A stretch of 64,000 nt of DNA from the NCBI RefSeq assembly GCF_052113225.1, contig NZ_JBFRCT010000005.1:310001-374000 (forward strand), given 5' to 3'. This stretch comes from Pristimantibacillus sp052113225. GTDB taxonomy: Bacteria; Bacillota; Bacilli; Paenibacillales; Paenibacillaceae. Position numbers and translations under genes: made by a program. Each line of letters begins with the position of its first letter. Within the stretch, counting starts at the first letter, position 1. The notes below the pieces were generated by a model that made no database searches, was not told the DNA's origin, and saw nothing but the letters and a program-made list of their open reading frames with translations. Shown here in pieces: positions 50,824-58,850 of this stretch.

Positions 50824-52258
50824 CAGTGTGGTACTTCCGCTCCTTCTAGTATCTTTGCTGGCGGCGGGCTGCAGTGGCAATTCAGGTGGATCCGATGCTG
50901 GGCAAGTGCAAGTATGGCTAACCACACCGGATCAGAGCAAGCTGCTCCAGCAGGAAGATTCTCTGAAGCTGACGAGAGCAAAGGACTTAGACGAGACGGT
51001 TATCACAATTGATGACCACACGGTCTACCAACAGATGGATGGCTTTGGCGCTTCCCTAACGGATTCCTCGGCATGGCTGATTGCGAACAAGCTGAATGAT
51101 ACGCAGCGGGAAGAGCTGATGAACAAGCTGTTTGATTATGAGGCGGGTATTGGTATCAGCTATATGCGCGTACCGCTTGGCGCTTCTGATTTTGCGTTAG
51201 AGAACTATACCTTTGACGATATGCCTGCAGGGGAAAGTGATCCGGAGCTGAAGAAATTCTCTATCGATCATGACAAGGAGTATATCATTCCAACTCTTCA
51301 ACAGGCGTTGAAAATGAATCCGGATTTGAAGCTGATGGGTACTCCTTGGAGTGCTCCGGGCTGGATGAAAACCAGTGATTCTGTCATTGGCGGCAGCTTG
51401 AGGCCAGATGCTTATGAGCCGTTTGCGAATTATTTGACGAAAATCATCCAGGCATATGAGGCAGAAGGCGTACCGTTTGATGCCATTACTCCTCAAAACG
51501 AACCCCATTATACGCCGGAGGATTATCCTGGCATGCGAATGGAACCGGTAGAACAAGCTGAGCTAATTAAGAATTACCTTGGCCCTGCCTTTGAGAAGAA
51601 CAACATCAAATCCAAGATTGTTATTTGGGATCATAACTGGGAGGAGCCCTATTATCCGCTAACCATTTTGAACGACCCAGAAGCACTGCAGGTTGTGGAT
51701 GGCACTGCATTCCATGGCTATGCCGGTGAGGTTGGCAATCAGGCACAAGTACATGATGCGCATCCTGATAAAAATCTCTATTTCACGGAGAGCAGCGGCG
51801 GAGCGTGGTCGACGGATTTCGGAGGCAATCTGAAATGGGATATGGAAAACCTGATCATTGGTGCAACACGCAACTGGTCGAAGGTGGTTCTTAAGTGGAA
51901 CCTTGCGCTTGATGAGAACTATGGTCCAACGATTGGTGGCTGCAAGGATTGTATGGGGGTTGTCACGATTAACCAAAATTCTGGTGATGTGACATATAAC
52001 TCCGAATACTATTCGTTTGGTCATGCCAGCAAATTCGTAAAATCTGGTGCATACCGGATTGAATCCGGCCCATCGGTCAGCGGAGAGATTGAACAGGTTG
52101 CTTTCAAGAATCCTGACGGTTCCATCGTGTTAGTCGTCTTAAATGCGGCTAGTGCAGATAAGGAATTGACAGTTAAGATTGGCAGCAAGTCGTTCGCCTA
52201 TACGATGCCTGCAGGTGCTGCAGCGACATTCGTATGGCCTGGAACAGACAGCAAATAA
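50810..52258 (+). CDS. GH30 glycosidase, secreted lipoprotein
   Basis: 482 residues. Signal peptide with lipobox LAAGC (Cys20), so surface-anchored. GH30 beta-barrel and side domain: MDGFGASLTDSSAWLI near 68-83, acid/base Glu231 in ITPQNEPHY, nucleophile Glu327 in YFTESSGG. Family members cleave beta-1,6-glucan, glucuronoxylan or glucosylceramide; this sequence looks closest to the glucosylceramidase/beta-1,6-glucanase branches. ATG at 50810 overlaps the GH2 end and follows GAGGGAG. It would cut the polymer outside for the importer. Confidence 0.9.
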   Translation: MKRISSVVLPLLLVSLLAAGCSGNSGGSDAGQVQVWLTTPDQSKLLQQEDSLKLTRAKDLDETVITIDDHTVYQQMDGFGASLTDSSAWLIANKLNDTQREELMNKLFDYEAGIGISYMRVPLGASDFALENYTFDDMPAGESDPELKKFSIDHDKEYIIPTLQQALKMNPDLKLMGTPWSAPGWMKTSDSVIGGSLRPDAYEPFANYLTKIIQAYEAEGVPFDAITPQNEPHYTPEDYPGMRMEPVEQAELIKNYLGPAFEKNNIKSKIVIWDHNWEEPYYPLTILNDPEALQVVDGTAFHGYAGEVGNQAQVHDAHPDKNLYFTESSGGAWSTDFGGNLKWDMENLIIGATRNWSKVVLKWNLALDENYGPTIGGCKDCMGVVTINQNSGDVTYNSEYYSFGHASKFVKSGAYRIESGPSVSGEIEQVAFKNPDGSIVLVVLNAASADKELTVKIGSKSFAYTMPAGAAATFVWPGTDSK

Positions 52259-52288
52259 CTTAGTGTATAAGCTAGAGGAGGAAACAGA

Positions 52289-53686
52289 ATGTCTACTTTA
52301 ATCAAATCTGCCGTTACAACGCAAGAAGTTGAAGCATGGCTTAGCTCAGAGATGACTCCAGGGAACACCCGCTGGTTTGAAGGGCCAGCAGATCCTGCTT
52401 ATGCTCTAAGCGTGCAGCCAAAGCTTACGTTAACGGCTCCTTCTGCATCCGATCTGCCAACCATTCTCGTCACGCCTGCCCACACCTATCAGCAAATGCT
52501 TGGGATTGGTACATCGGTAGAGGACACCACGATTAATAATCTATCGAAAATGGATGCGGCAACCCGTGCCAGCTTCATTCAGCAGCTTGCTGACAAGGAA
52601 TCGGGTCTTGGCTTTAATCTATTCCGGATTACAATAGGGACATCGGATTTTACAGCTCAGCCTTTCTATACGTACAATGATCTTCCTGAGGGAGAGACGG
52701 ACTTCGACATGAAGCATTTCTCCATTCAGAAGGATGTTGACCTTTCTATTATAGAGACGGTGCAGGCACTGCTTAAGGCAGCGCCTAATGCGAAGATTTT
52801 TGCTTCGCCTTGGAGTCCGCCGGCCTGGATGAAGACAAACGGTAATTTGAAGCGGGGAAGCTTGAAGGAAGGCGCGGAGTATACGGCGGCATTGGCAAAG
52901 TATTACCGTCTTGCTATTCAAGCCTTCGGGGGGCAGGGTATTCCAGTTGGTGCGATGACGATGCAGAACGAGCCGCTTCTTGAGACCGATTATCCAAGCT
53001 GCTATATGTCGCCCGAACGTCAGCTTGAGCTGGCGATTGCACTGAAGCGTGAATTTGAAGAGCATGGCCTATCGACAAAGCTATGGATCTTCGATCATAA
53101 CTTTGCCGATGCTATGGGTTATGTGACGCCGATTTTAAATGATTCGGAAGGATATAACGTGGTAGACGGGATCGCTCTGCATGATTATGACGGTTCGCCG
53201 GAAGTTATGAGCGAGATTCATGCCGCTTACCCAGAGAAGCCGATCTATTTGACTGAGCGCTCGCTGTGGGGCACAGCAGGAGCTGACCGTATGGCACAGT
53301 ATTTCCGCAACTATGCCAGCAGCTACAACGCATGGGTGACGATGCTGGACAGTCAGATTGGCACTCACCAATGGCTGGGGCAGCCGGGTCCAACCATGTT
53401 CGTACAGGATGCCGCGCAGCCTAACCGTTACTGGAGAACACCGGAATTTAACTTGCTCGCGCAGTATTCCCGGTTTGTTGAACCAGGTGCATACCGAATC
53501 GGCAGCACGTACGGCTCAGCGGAGACCGTAACAAACGTCGCCTTCCGCAATCCGGACGACAGCCTTGTAACAGTCGTGATCAACCAGACGCAAGAAGAGC
53601 AGTCGTTCCGCGTATTGTGCGATGGCCAGCAGTTCATCGCAGCACTCCCAGCCGGCACAGTTGGCACGTACCGCTGGAACCAATAG
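52289..53686 (+). CDS. GH30 glycosidase, cytoplasmic
   Basis: 465 residues, no signal peptide. Acid/base Glu228 in MTMQNEPLL, nucleophile Glu323 in IYLTERSLWG. The opening of the barrel reads MLGIGTSVEDTTINNL where GH30 normally has DGFGGS/ASLTDSSA. Two GH30 enzymes in one operon, one exported and one not, suggest extracellular endo-cutting and intracellular completion. AGAGGAGG precedes the ATG. A strong terminator ends the operon. Confidence 0.88.
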   Translation: MSTLIKSAVTTQEVEAWLSSEMTPGNTRWFEGPADPAYALSVQPKLTLTAPSASDLPTILVTPAHTYQQMLGIGTSVEDTTINNLSKMDAATRASFIQQLADKESGLGFNLFRITIGTSDFTAQPFYTYNDLPEGETDFDMKHFSIQKDVDLSIIETVQALLKAAPNAKIFASPWSPPAWMKTNGNLKRGSLKEGAEYTAALAKYYRLAIQAFGGQGIPVGAMTMQNEPLLETDYPSCYMSPERQLELAIALKREFEEHGLSTKLWIFDHNFADAMGYVTPILNDSEGYNVVDGIALHDYDGSPEVMSEIHAAYPEKPIYLTERSLWGTAGADRMAQYFRNYASSYNAWVTMLDSQIGTHQWLGQPGPTMFVQDAAQPNRYWRTPEFNLLAQYSRFVEPGAYRIGSTYGSAETVTNVAFRNPDDSLVTVVINQTQEEQSFRVLCDGQQFIAALPAGTVGTYRWNQ

Positions 53687-53693
53687 AAGTCGT

Positions 53694-53735
53694 AAGCCGA
53701 TCTTGAACCCCAGGTTCAAGATCGGCTTTTTTTTG
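53694..53735 (+). terminator. strong terminator of the glycan operon
   Basis: AAGCCGATCTTGAACC and its complement form a 16-bp stem followed by eight T. Confidence 0.9.
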
Positions 53736-53890
53736 TATGTAATCACAGTATTGTAGTTCTGTGCAATCGCACGAAGGGGCGTTGCTCAGTCCCATTCGAG
53801 ACCTGGGCCCGATGCTCGATGCTCGATCCCCGATCGATTGCCCCAAGTCCAACCTTCGCCTAAGAATTTCAGCCTGTTTTCATGGGCTAT

Positions 53891-54076
53891 GTTGTATTTT
53901 ATACAGCACACTTCACCCTGGAGGCGAGCTTTGGTGTCTTGGCTGTATTTTATACAGTATTATCCGCCCAAACGAGGCACGGCAGGTGCTGAATGTGGCA
54001 AATTGAATGTATGAGGAAATGCAACATAGCACGCGTACGTCACCCGATAGCTGGAATTATACTGCATAAAATGCAG
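53891..54076. repeat. four-site GTTGTAT..ATACARC palindrome element
   Basis: Sites GTTGTAT-TTT-ATACAGC (centre 53899), CTGTAT-TTT-ATACAG (53950), a degenerate site with right arm ATGCAAC (about 54017) and CTGCAT-AAA-ATGCAG (54069). Gaps 51, 67 and 52. The ATAGC extension at sites 1 and 3 matches the GCTATGTTGTAC element at 18940. Confidence 0.8.
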
Positions 54077-54246
54077 CCTAGCTGACAAGTTCTTAATGAA
54101 ATTTGTCAGGAAGACAGATATTTTGGCGGGAGCGGGCATACATTGTAACATTACGCACAGCAATTGCGAGCGGGAGTAGTCACGCTATATGCATTGCTGC
54201 TTCTCGCGTCGAAATAATTGCAGATAGGAATAGGTACTGGGTACAG

Positions 54247-54275
54247 TTGACAGTGCCATTGAGAATGGTTATCAT
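54247..54275 (+). promoter_or_regulatory. iron-regulated sigma-A promoter
   Basis: TTGACA (54247-54252), 17 bases, TATCAT (54270-54275): an almost consensus promoter overlapped by a Fur box. Confidence 0.75.
54260..54274 (+). promoter_or_regulatory. Fur box 1
   Basis: TGAGAATGGTTATCA matches the 7-1-7 Fur box TGATAATNATTATCA at 12 of the 14 specified positions (the central N is free) and covers the spacer and -10 region. Confidence 0.7.
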
Positions 54276-54289
54276 GAATATAACGAAAC

Positions 54290-54304
54290 TGATAATCATT
54301 ATCA
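54290..54304 (+). promoter_or_regulatory. Fur box 2, perfect 7-1-7
   Basis: TGATAATCATTATCA is an exact 7-1-7 Fur box, 30 bp downstream of box 1, around the expected transcription start. Confidence 0.88.
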
Positions 54305-54454
54305 ATAGCATATAATGGAATTTTGGTCCTGGTGGATAGTCGGCAGAGATCAAGAGGACAAACTGGAGCGTTGCTAGACAGCATGCAGCTGTAACTACAG
54401 AAGCAATTACTTATCGGGCAGAGGCTTAGGTGCAGCATAAAGGAGGTTCTGACA

Positions 54455-54616
54455 TTGGGTTTGTTGTATGAAATGGTTGTGAAGAAAAGGCAGTCGATGA
54501 CGCAAAATAAGCCGAACCAAAGTAGAGAACATGAGGAGCGGGTAAGCAGCCCATGGACGGTGAAGTCGATCACAATTCATGCAGCTGATCAAGAACGGAA
54601 AGAACATAACAAGTAA
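54455..54616 (+). CDS. 53-residue small protein under Fur control
   Basis: TTG at 54455 is 8 bases after a perfect AAAGGAGG. The product opens MGLLYEMVVKKRQSMTQNKP and ends SITIHAADQERKEHNK; it is basic, hydrophilic and has no membrane helix or Cys. It is the first gene after two Fur boxes. Bacillus subtilis has Fur-regulated small basic proteins FbpA, FbpB and FbpC that assist an iron-sparing RNA; I see no sequence match to what I recall of them, but position and character are similar. No family recognised. Confidence 0.6.
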   Translation: MGLLYEMVVKKRQSMTQNKPNQSREHEERVSSPWTVKSITIHAADQERKEHNK

Positions 54617-54660
54617 GCCTAAACGATAGGGCATCACATAGCATTGGAGCTGGTTCAATA

Positions 54661-55515
54661 ATGAAGGAAAGTCGATTTAACGCTAACGGGCAGCAGCCGG
54701 AGCAAACAGAAGAAGTGATTAATCACGAGGGGAAGCCATGGAACTGGATGCTGTTCCCCTTTTCCTCCGTGCGGGTGGGCCAGGAATCCATTCTTGCTGC
54801 CTCTGTTGGTTATGGAGTGTATGAAATCAATGAATTTGGCGAGTGGAACAAGCTGGGTGCCGGAATGCCGGAGAATGCCAGTGTGAACCGGCTCCAGCTG
54901 CACAGCGGTGTCCTGCATGCGTGCACGAGCGAAGGGCTGTACATGTTCGATGAGGAAGAATGGGTAGATACGGGACTAGCTGTCCCTTGCTTCCAATATC
55001 GGCTGTTAGGCGGAACCGGTTATGCGGCGACGGAATACGGGTTATGGGCGGAGATTCGCGGGGAATGGCAGAAGTTCGCCTGTCCGGAAAAACGGGTGTA
55101 CGATTTTATGAATTTGCCGCAATATCTGGTTGTTGCTCATGAGAGCGGCATTTCGCTCTATGACCGGTTTATGGATGAATGGGCGGAGTTTGAACTGCAA
55201 CGGGCGGTTACGAGCCTATCTGTATTCCGAGGGTACCTAATTGGGGCAAGCGATAAGGGAGAGCTGCTGGTTGGGGATAAAAGGGGCCGGTTCGACCGAA
55301 TCCGCTTCAGCGGCAAGTTTATTTTCTCTGTCGTCTCTATTGGTATCGATACTTATGTGTGTACGGATCACGGTTTATTCCGGCTCAGCCAGATTCAAAG
55401 TCATTTCTCGCTGCTCTCGGTTAAGCTTGGAGTTCCTGTGACGGATGTAGAGCTTCATGATGGAAGGCTGTATATGGCGACCTTATTTCAAGGCATTCAA
55501 TATTTAGATATTTAA
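54661..55515 (+). CDS. beta-propeller-like protein, possible YkuO counterpart
   Basis: 284 residues, soluble. Repeating blades are suggested by EGLYMFDEEEW, YGLWAEIRGEW, SGISLYDRFMDEW and HGLFRLSQ, each a Gly-Leu/Ile-aromatic strand and a Trp about ten residues on. It lies between the Fur-controlled promoter and a flavodoxin gene. In B. subtilis the Fur-regulated ykuNOP operon has a protein of unknown function and similar length (ykuO) between two flavodoxins; homology is only proposed from order and size. The ribosome site (TTGGAGC) is weak. Confidence 0.65.
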   Translation: MKESRFNANGQQPEQTEEVINHEGKPWNWMLFPFSSVRVGQESILAASVGYGVYEINEFGEWNKLGAGMPENASVNRLQLHSGVLHACTSEGLYMFDEEEWVDTGLAVPCFQYRLLGGTGYAATEYGLWAEIRGEWQKFACPEKRVYDFMNLPQYLVVAHESGISLYDRFMDEWAEFELQRAVTSLSVFRGYLIGASDKGELLVGDKRGRFDRIRFSGKFIFSVVSIGIDTYVCTDHGLFRLSQIQSHFSLLSVKLGVPVTDVELHDGRLYMATLFQGIQYLDI

Positions 55516-55552
55516 ATTACTTTCTTACAGGGGAAATAGGAGGTACGGGAGA

Positions 55553-56005
55553 TTGGCGAAAGTCATTGTACTTTATGCAAGTATGACGGGGAACACCGAA
55601 GAGATGGCAGGTGCGGTTGCCGTTGGGGCAAGAGAAGCAGGGGCTGAAGTTGTCCTGCGGGATGTTTTTGACGCAACAGCTTCTGAGCTTGTGCAATATG
55701 ACGGAATTGCCATTGGAGCCTATACTTGGGGAGACGGCGAATTGCCTGATGAATTCCTTGATGTCTATGAAGCGATGAGCGCTCTTGATCTAAGCGGGCG
55801 AAAGGCTGCTGTATTTGGCTCAGGAGACTCATCCTACCCGATCTTTTGCGGAGCAGTCGATACGATTGGGGAGAGGCTGAAGGAGCTGGGCGCGGAATTA
55901 GTAGCAGAGGGCGTGAAGGTAGAGTTTACCCCGTCGGAGGAAGAGTTGAAGAAATGCCAAGCAGTAGGACGACTGGTTGCAGGCGCTGTGCCGGCGTTGA
56001 ATTAG
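55553..56005 (+). CDS. flavodoxin
   Basis: FMN electron carrier of 150 residues, cytoplasmic, used in place of ferredoxin when iron is scarce. FMN phosphate loop SMTGNTEEMA (residues 10-19), isoalloxazine loops AYTWGDGELPDEF and FGSGDSSYPIFCGAVD. It is a short-chain type like YkuP. TTG at 55553 follows GGAGG by 9 bases. It lies downstream of two Fur boxes with no terminator between, which fits induction by iron limitation. Confidence 0.92.
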   Translation: MAKVIVLYASMTGNTEEMAGAVAVGAREAGAEVVLRDVFDATASELVQYDGIAIGAYTWGDGELPDEFLDVYEAMSALDLSGRKAAVFGSGDSSYPIFCGAVDTIGERLKELGAELVAEGVKVEFTPSEEELKKCQAVGRLVAGAVPALN

Positions 56006-56030
56006 ATCCAACCGGAAGAGGTGACCGGGT

Positions 56031-56810
56031 ATTAGCGCGATAGCAAAAGGAACGATCATCGAGGATTATAAGCTGGAAGAGTTATTAAGATGCCCATACC
56101 GATACATAAAACGGCAGGGTACCAAACCGCCAATGAAGACGGACGTGAACTGGATGCAGCTTTCTCAGCTTGCAGTCAGCCATGTGGTGCATGCTTTTTA
56201 TTCGACGCCAGAGATGGAACGGCCTTGGTTCTCCATCCCAGCTATTCTGGAGCGATGGTGGACGAACAAAGTATTCAAGTTTGAGTCGGAGGAGCATTAT
56301 TGGTCAATCAAGCAACGCCTTATCGATGGCCTTCATTTATTACTAATGGAAGATAAGAGCGATTCTCCCCTTATCCTGTTCGAACAGCATCAAGTATTCG
56401 TGAAGGAGCTTCAGGTGGAGCTGATGCAAATTTTGCAGCTTGTGCTTAGAAGTGAGGATGGAGAACCGTCTGATTATATTGTGCGCAAATATATCGTCGA
56501 TGAGGACGAAGATATGATTGCTTTGTTTCAGCATTTGACGGCTGTTTTTTGTGCGAGTGCATTCGGCAGGCTGCCACTTCAGATCGAGGTGCTGTCTGTG
56601 CTAAGCGGCAATCGGCTAGTGACGCATCCAACGCAGGAATCGCTCCAAGGGTCAATTGATTACATGAAGCTTGTCACAAGCTTAATGCCTGAGGCTGCTT
56701 CGGAGCCGATGCAAATTCGTAAAACGCAAGGATCAGCAGAATGCCGCCGCTGTCCGTTTCTTGAAGAATGCATAGGACAGGCAGAGACGGCTGAAGCCGT
56801 TATGATGTAA
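56031..56810 (+). CDS. Cas4/AddB-like PD-(D/E)XK-family protein with 4Fe-4S cysteines
   Basis: 259 residues if started at ATT 56031. Four cysteines in the Cas4/AddB iron-sulfur pattern are seen: C21 in LLRCPYRY and C238, C241, C247 in ECRRCPFLEEC. The middle (DYIVRKYIVDEDEDMIALFQ) sits where D..ExK nuclease residues are expected but does not show a clear set, so nuclease activity is doubtful. No ATG, GTG or TTG is in frame between the stop at 56022 and ATG 56133, and ATG 56133 would remove C21. GGAAGAGGTGA stands 6 bases before ATT. A terminator follows at 56813. It stands 25 bp after flavodoxin. Confidence 0.7.
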   Translation: MSAIAKGTIIEDYKLEELLRCPYRYIKRQGTKPPMKTDVNWMQLSQLAVSHVVHAFYSTPEMERPWFSIPAILERWWTNKVFKFESEEHYWSIKQRLIDGLHLLLMEDKSDSPLILFEQHQVFVKELQVELMQILQLVLRSEDGEPSDYIVRKYIVDEDEDMIALFQHLTAVFCASAFGRLPLQIEVLSVLSGNRLVTHPTQESLQGSIDYMKLVTSLMPEAASEPMQIRKTQGSAECRRCPFLEECIGQAETAEAVMM

Positions 56811-56812
56811 AG

Positions 56813-56853
56813 ATAATAGCCTTGCTCTTCTAACAGAGGAGCAGGGCTATTTT
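56813..56853 (+). terminator. terminator of the iron-regulated operon
   Basis: ATAGCCTTGCTC and GAGCAGGGCTAT form a 12-position stem, followed by TTTTTT. Confidence 0.85.
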
Positions 56854-56997
56854 TTCATAGAATGACAGGGATGAGGAGACTTCTAGAGCATCTGTCGAAT
56901 ATTGTAGACAAATAGGGTTGATTTATGTAACATGGCAATAGCTTTAAGGATTTTTTGCATACATACACACACAACTAGACAACGAGGAGAGGTTTTT

Positions 56998-57849
56998 GTG
57001 TCGGAGGAATTGCTGCTGACTTTTCGGTCGCCGCCGCTGCCGTTTTTCATAGAGTCAAATAGAAGAACCTATCACGCGGGGGAGGAGCATCCGAACCGGA
57101 CGAATCTAGGCGTGTTTGATCTGTTATTTGTCCAGCAGGGGTCGCTTTACATCGCCGAGGAGGGCAAACGGTGGACGCTGAATGCGGGGGATGTGCTCAT
57201 TCTTCGGCCAGACCGCTGGCATTATTCCTATAAGCCCTGCCAAGAGGATACGGTTTTTGACTGGGTACATTTTCAGACGGTAGGGGCCTGGGAGGAAACC
57301 GAGGGAAGTCAGCAAGGCTCGCTGCGCGGAGATTATTACACCTATGCCATCCGTCTGCCGAAAAAAATGCATTTATCGTTCCCGGACGAAGCGAAGCTTC
57401 TATTCTCCCAGCTGCATGAAGCAGCGCAAAGCTCTTCGCATGGCGCTTTTTGGGAGCGTCAGCAGCGTTTTCTCCACTTGCTGCAGATGCTTGATGAAGG
57501 CTGGCGTTCGGATGCGGCAAAAGCTGGCGTCTCCGTCGCGGAGCGGGCTGCTGCTTATTTGAAAATGAACTATCGAAGCATTATTACGAATACGATGCTG
57601 AGCGAAGCGCTTCAGCTTCATACCAATTATATAACCCGTTGTATGACGGAGGTATTTGGCTGTACACCGCAGCAATATTTGCTGTATTACCGCTTAGACC
57701 AAGCGAAGCTTCTGCTGATCAAGACAGATTGGCCAATCGCAAGGGTGGCAGAGGAGACCGGATTCAGGCAGACGCCGCATTTCTCAAGACTTTTTGCTGC
57801 TCAGACCGGCATGCCGCCGCTTAAATTCCGCAAACGTTTTACGAATTAA
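56998..57849 (+). CDS. AraC-family regulator
   Basis: 283 residues: N-terminal cupin sensor (GDVLILRPDRWHYSYKP near 66-82) and C-terminal double helix-turn-helix (TNTMLSEALQLHTNYITRCM; WPIARVAEETGFRQTPHFSR). GTG at 56998 follows GAGGAGAGG; an earlier ATG at 56932 has no site. It stands alone, so its targets are not indicated; the iron operon upstream or the SRAP gene downstream are neighbours only. Confidence 0.88.
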   Translation: MSEELLLTFRSPPLPFFIESNRRTYHAGEEHPNRTNLGVFDLLFVQQGSLYIAEEGKRWTLNAGDVLILRPDRWHYSYKPCQEDTVFDWVHFQTVGAWEETEGSQQGSLRGDYYTYAIRLPKKMHLSFPDEAKLLFSQLHEAAQSSSHGAFWERQQRFLHLLQMLDEGWRSDAAKAGVSVAERAAAYLKMNYRSIITNTMLSEALQLHTNYITRCMTEVFGCTPQQYLLYYRLDQAKLLLIKTDWPIARVAEETGFRQTPHFSRLFAAQTGMPPLKFRKRFTN

Positions 57850-57919
57850 TGGGATATTAACGCATAATCAACCTGTGCTTAAGCAAATACTTGGTAAAAA
57901 GCACAGGGGGTTATATTGC

Positions 57920-58591
57920 ATGATAGAACGTTATTCCATTACAGCAGATGTTGGAGATATGATTGAGTCTTTTAAGGTGGAACAGTTAATTAACTGTTAT
58001 ACGAACCGATTTAATGTGGCACCGACCCAAACGGTGTCGATCGTAATGACGGACCGCTGGGGTCTGCGCACGATGCATGATGCAAGATGGGGACTTTTCC
58101 CGTTCTGGGCAAAGGATTCGGTCAATGCGGACAGCTCGATGCTGTCAAACAAGCCTTTCTTCGAGCGGATGCTTCGGAAGCAAAGATGTGTTGTCCCTTG
58201 CAGCGGCTTCTTCGGCTGGCAGAAGGGTCAGAAGGAAAAGGATTCCCGTGCTATGCACATCGTTGTGCCGAATCAGGGATTGTTTGGTATCGCCGGCTTC
58301 TTCGACGTATGGCGGAATTACAGCGGGCAAGAGGTGCGTGCTTTTACGATGATCACGGCGCCGGCTTCGGGTACGATGTCGCAATGGCAGCCTAACGTGC
58401 CGATTATTATGGATGAAGAGGGCATAGAGGACTGGCTGAATCCGCGTATTTCGGATTTCCGCTCGCTGCGTAAGCATCTCGAGCCGATGGACAGCTACCG
58501 GATGCGGGCTTATCCAGTGACGAATGCTGTTGGTGATGAGGCTTATGAATCACCGGATTGTATCCGGGAGATTCGTCCAGATTTTGCCTGA
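57920..58591 (+). CDS. SRAP (YedK/HMCES-like) homologue lacking the catalytic residues
   Basis: 223 residues in the SRAP fold, the family that cross-links to abasic sites in single-stranded DNA through Cys2. Here the usual MCGR start is MIER, so Cys2 is Ile. The Asn-Ala-Arg-Ala-Glu segment is missing (SSMLSNKPFF), the FYEW Glu is Gly99 (GFFGW), and the late His of HDRMP is absent (WQPNVP). The scaffold is kept: NRFNVAPTQTVSIVM, WGLFPFWAKD, RCVVPCSGF. ATG at 57920 follows AGGGGG by 9 bases. It may bind DNA without cross-linking. Confidence 0.82.
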   Translation: MIERYSITADVGDMIESFKVEQLINCYTNRFNVAPTQTVSIVMTDRWGLRTMHDARWGLFPFWAKDSVNADSSMLSNKPFFERMLRKQRCVVPCSGFFGWQKGQKEKDSRAMHIVVPNQGLFGIAGFFDVWRNYSGQEVRAFTMITAPASGTMSQWQPNVPIIMDEEGIEDWLNPRISDFRSLRKHLEPMDSYRMRAYPVTNAVGDEAYESPDCIREIRPDFA

Positions 58592-58599
58592 ATGATGAG

Positions 58600-58630
58600 A
58601 AGGCGCGTTCCCTGGGGGACGCGCCTTTTC
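58600..58630 (+). terminator. terminator after the SRAP gene
   Basis: AAGGCGCGTTCCC and GGGACGCGCCTT pair with a small bulge, followed by TTTCTG. Confidence 0.75.
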
Positions 58631-58654
58631 TGTGGGTGGAGCAGGTTAACTGAG

Positions 58655-58850
58655 CTGGTTAGGCGGTTAATCAGGGCGTATGACTAGCCCGTCGGACTGG
58701 ACGGGGTAGGCGGTTAACCAGGTTGTTTGACTAGCCCTCGGACTGGACGGGGTAAGAGGTTAACCAGGTTGTCTGACTAGCCCATCGGATTGGTCTGGTC
58801 GGCGGTAAACCAGGTTGTCTGACTAGCCCATCGGACTGGGCTAGGCGGCT
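58655..58850. repeat. 46-47-bp tandem repeat, four copies
   Basis: The motif GACTAGCCC recurs at 58682, 58729, 58775 and 58821, each preceded by GGTTAACCAGGTTGTCT-like sequence containing the palindrome GGTTAACC. Confidence 0.85.

Noticed and set aside
58655..58850. Inclusion of the 46-47-bp repeats in the helical-phase group
   Set aside because: The period is about 4.4 turns and palindromes are weak, so it does not fit the spacing rule.
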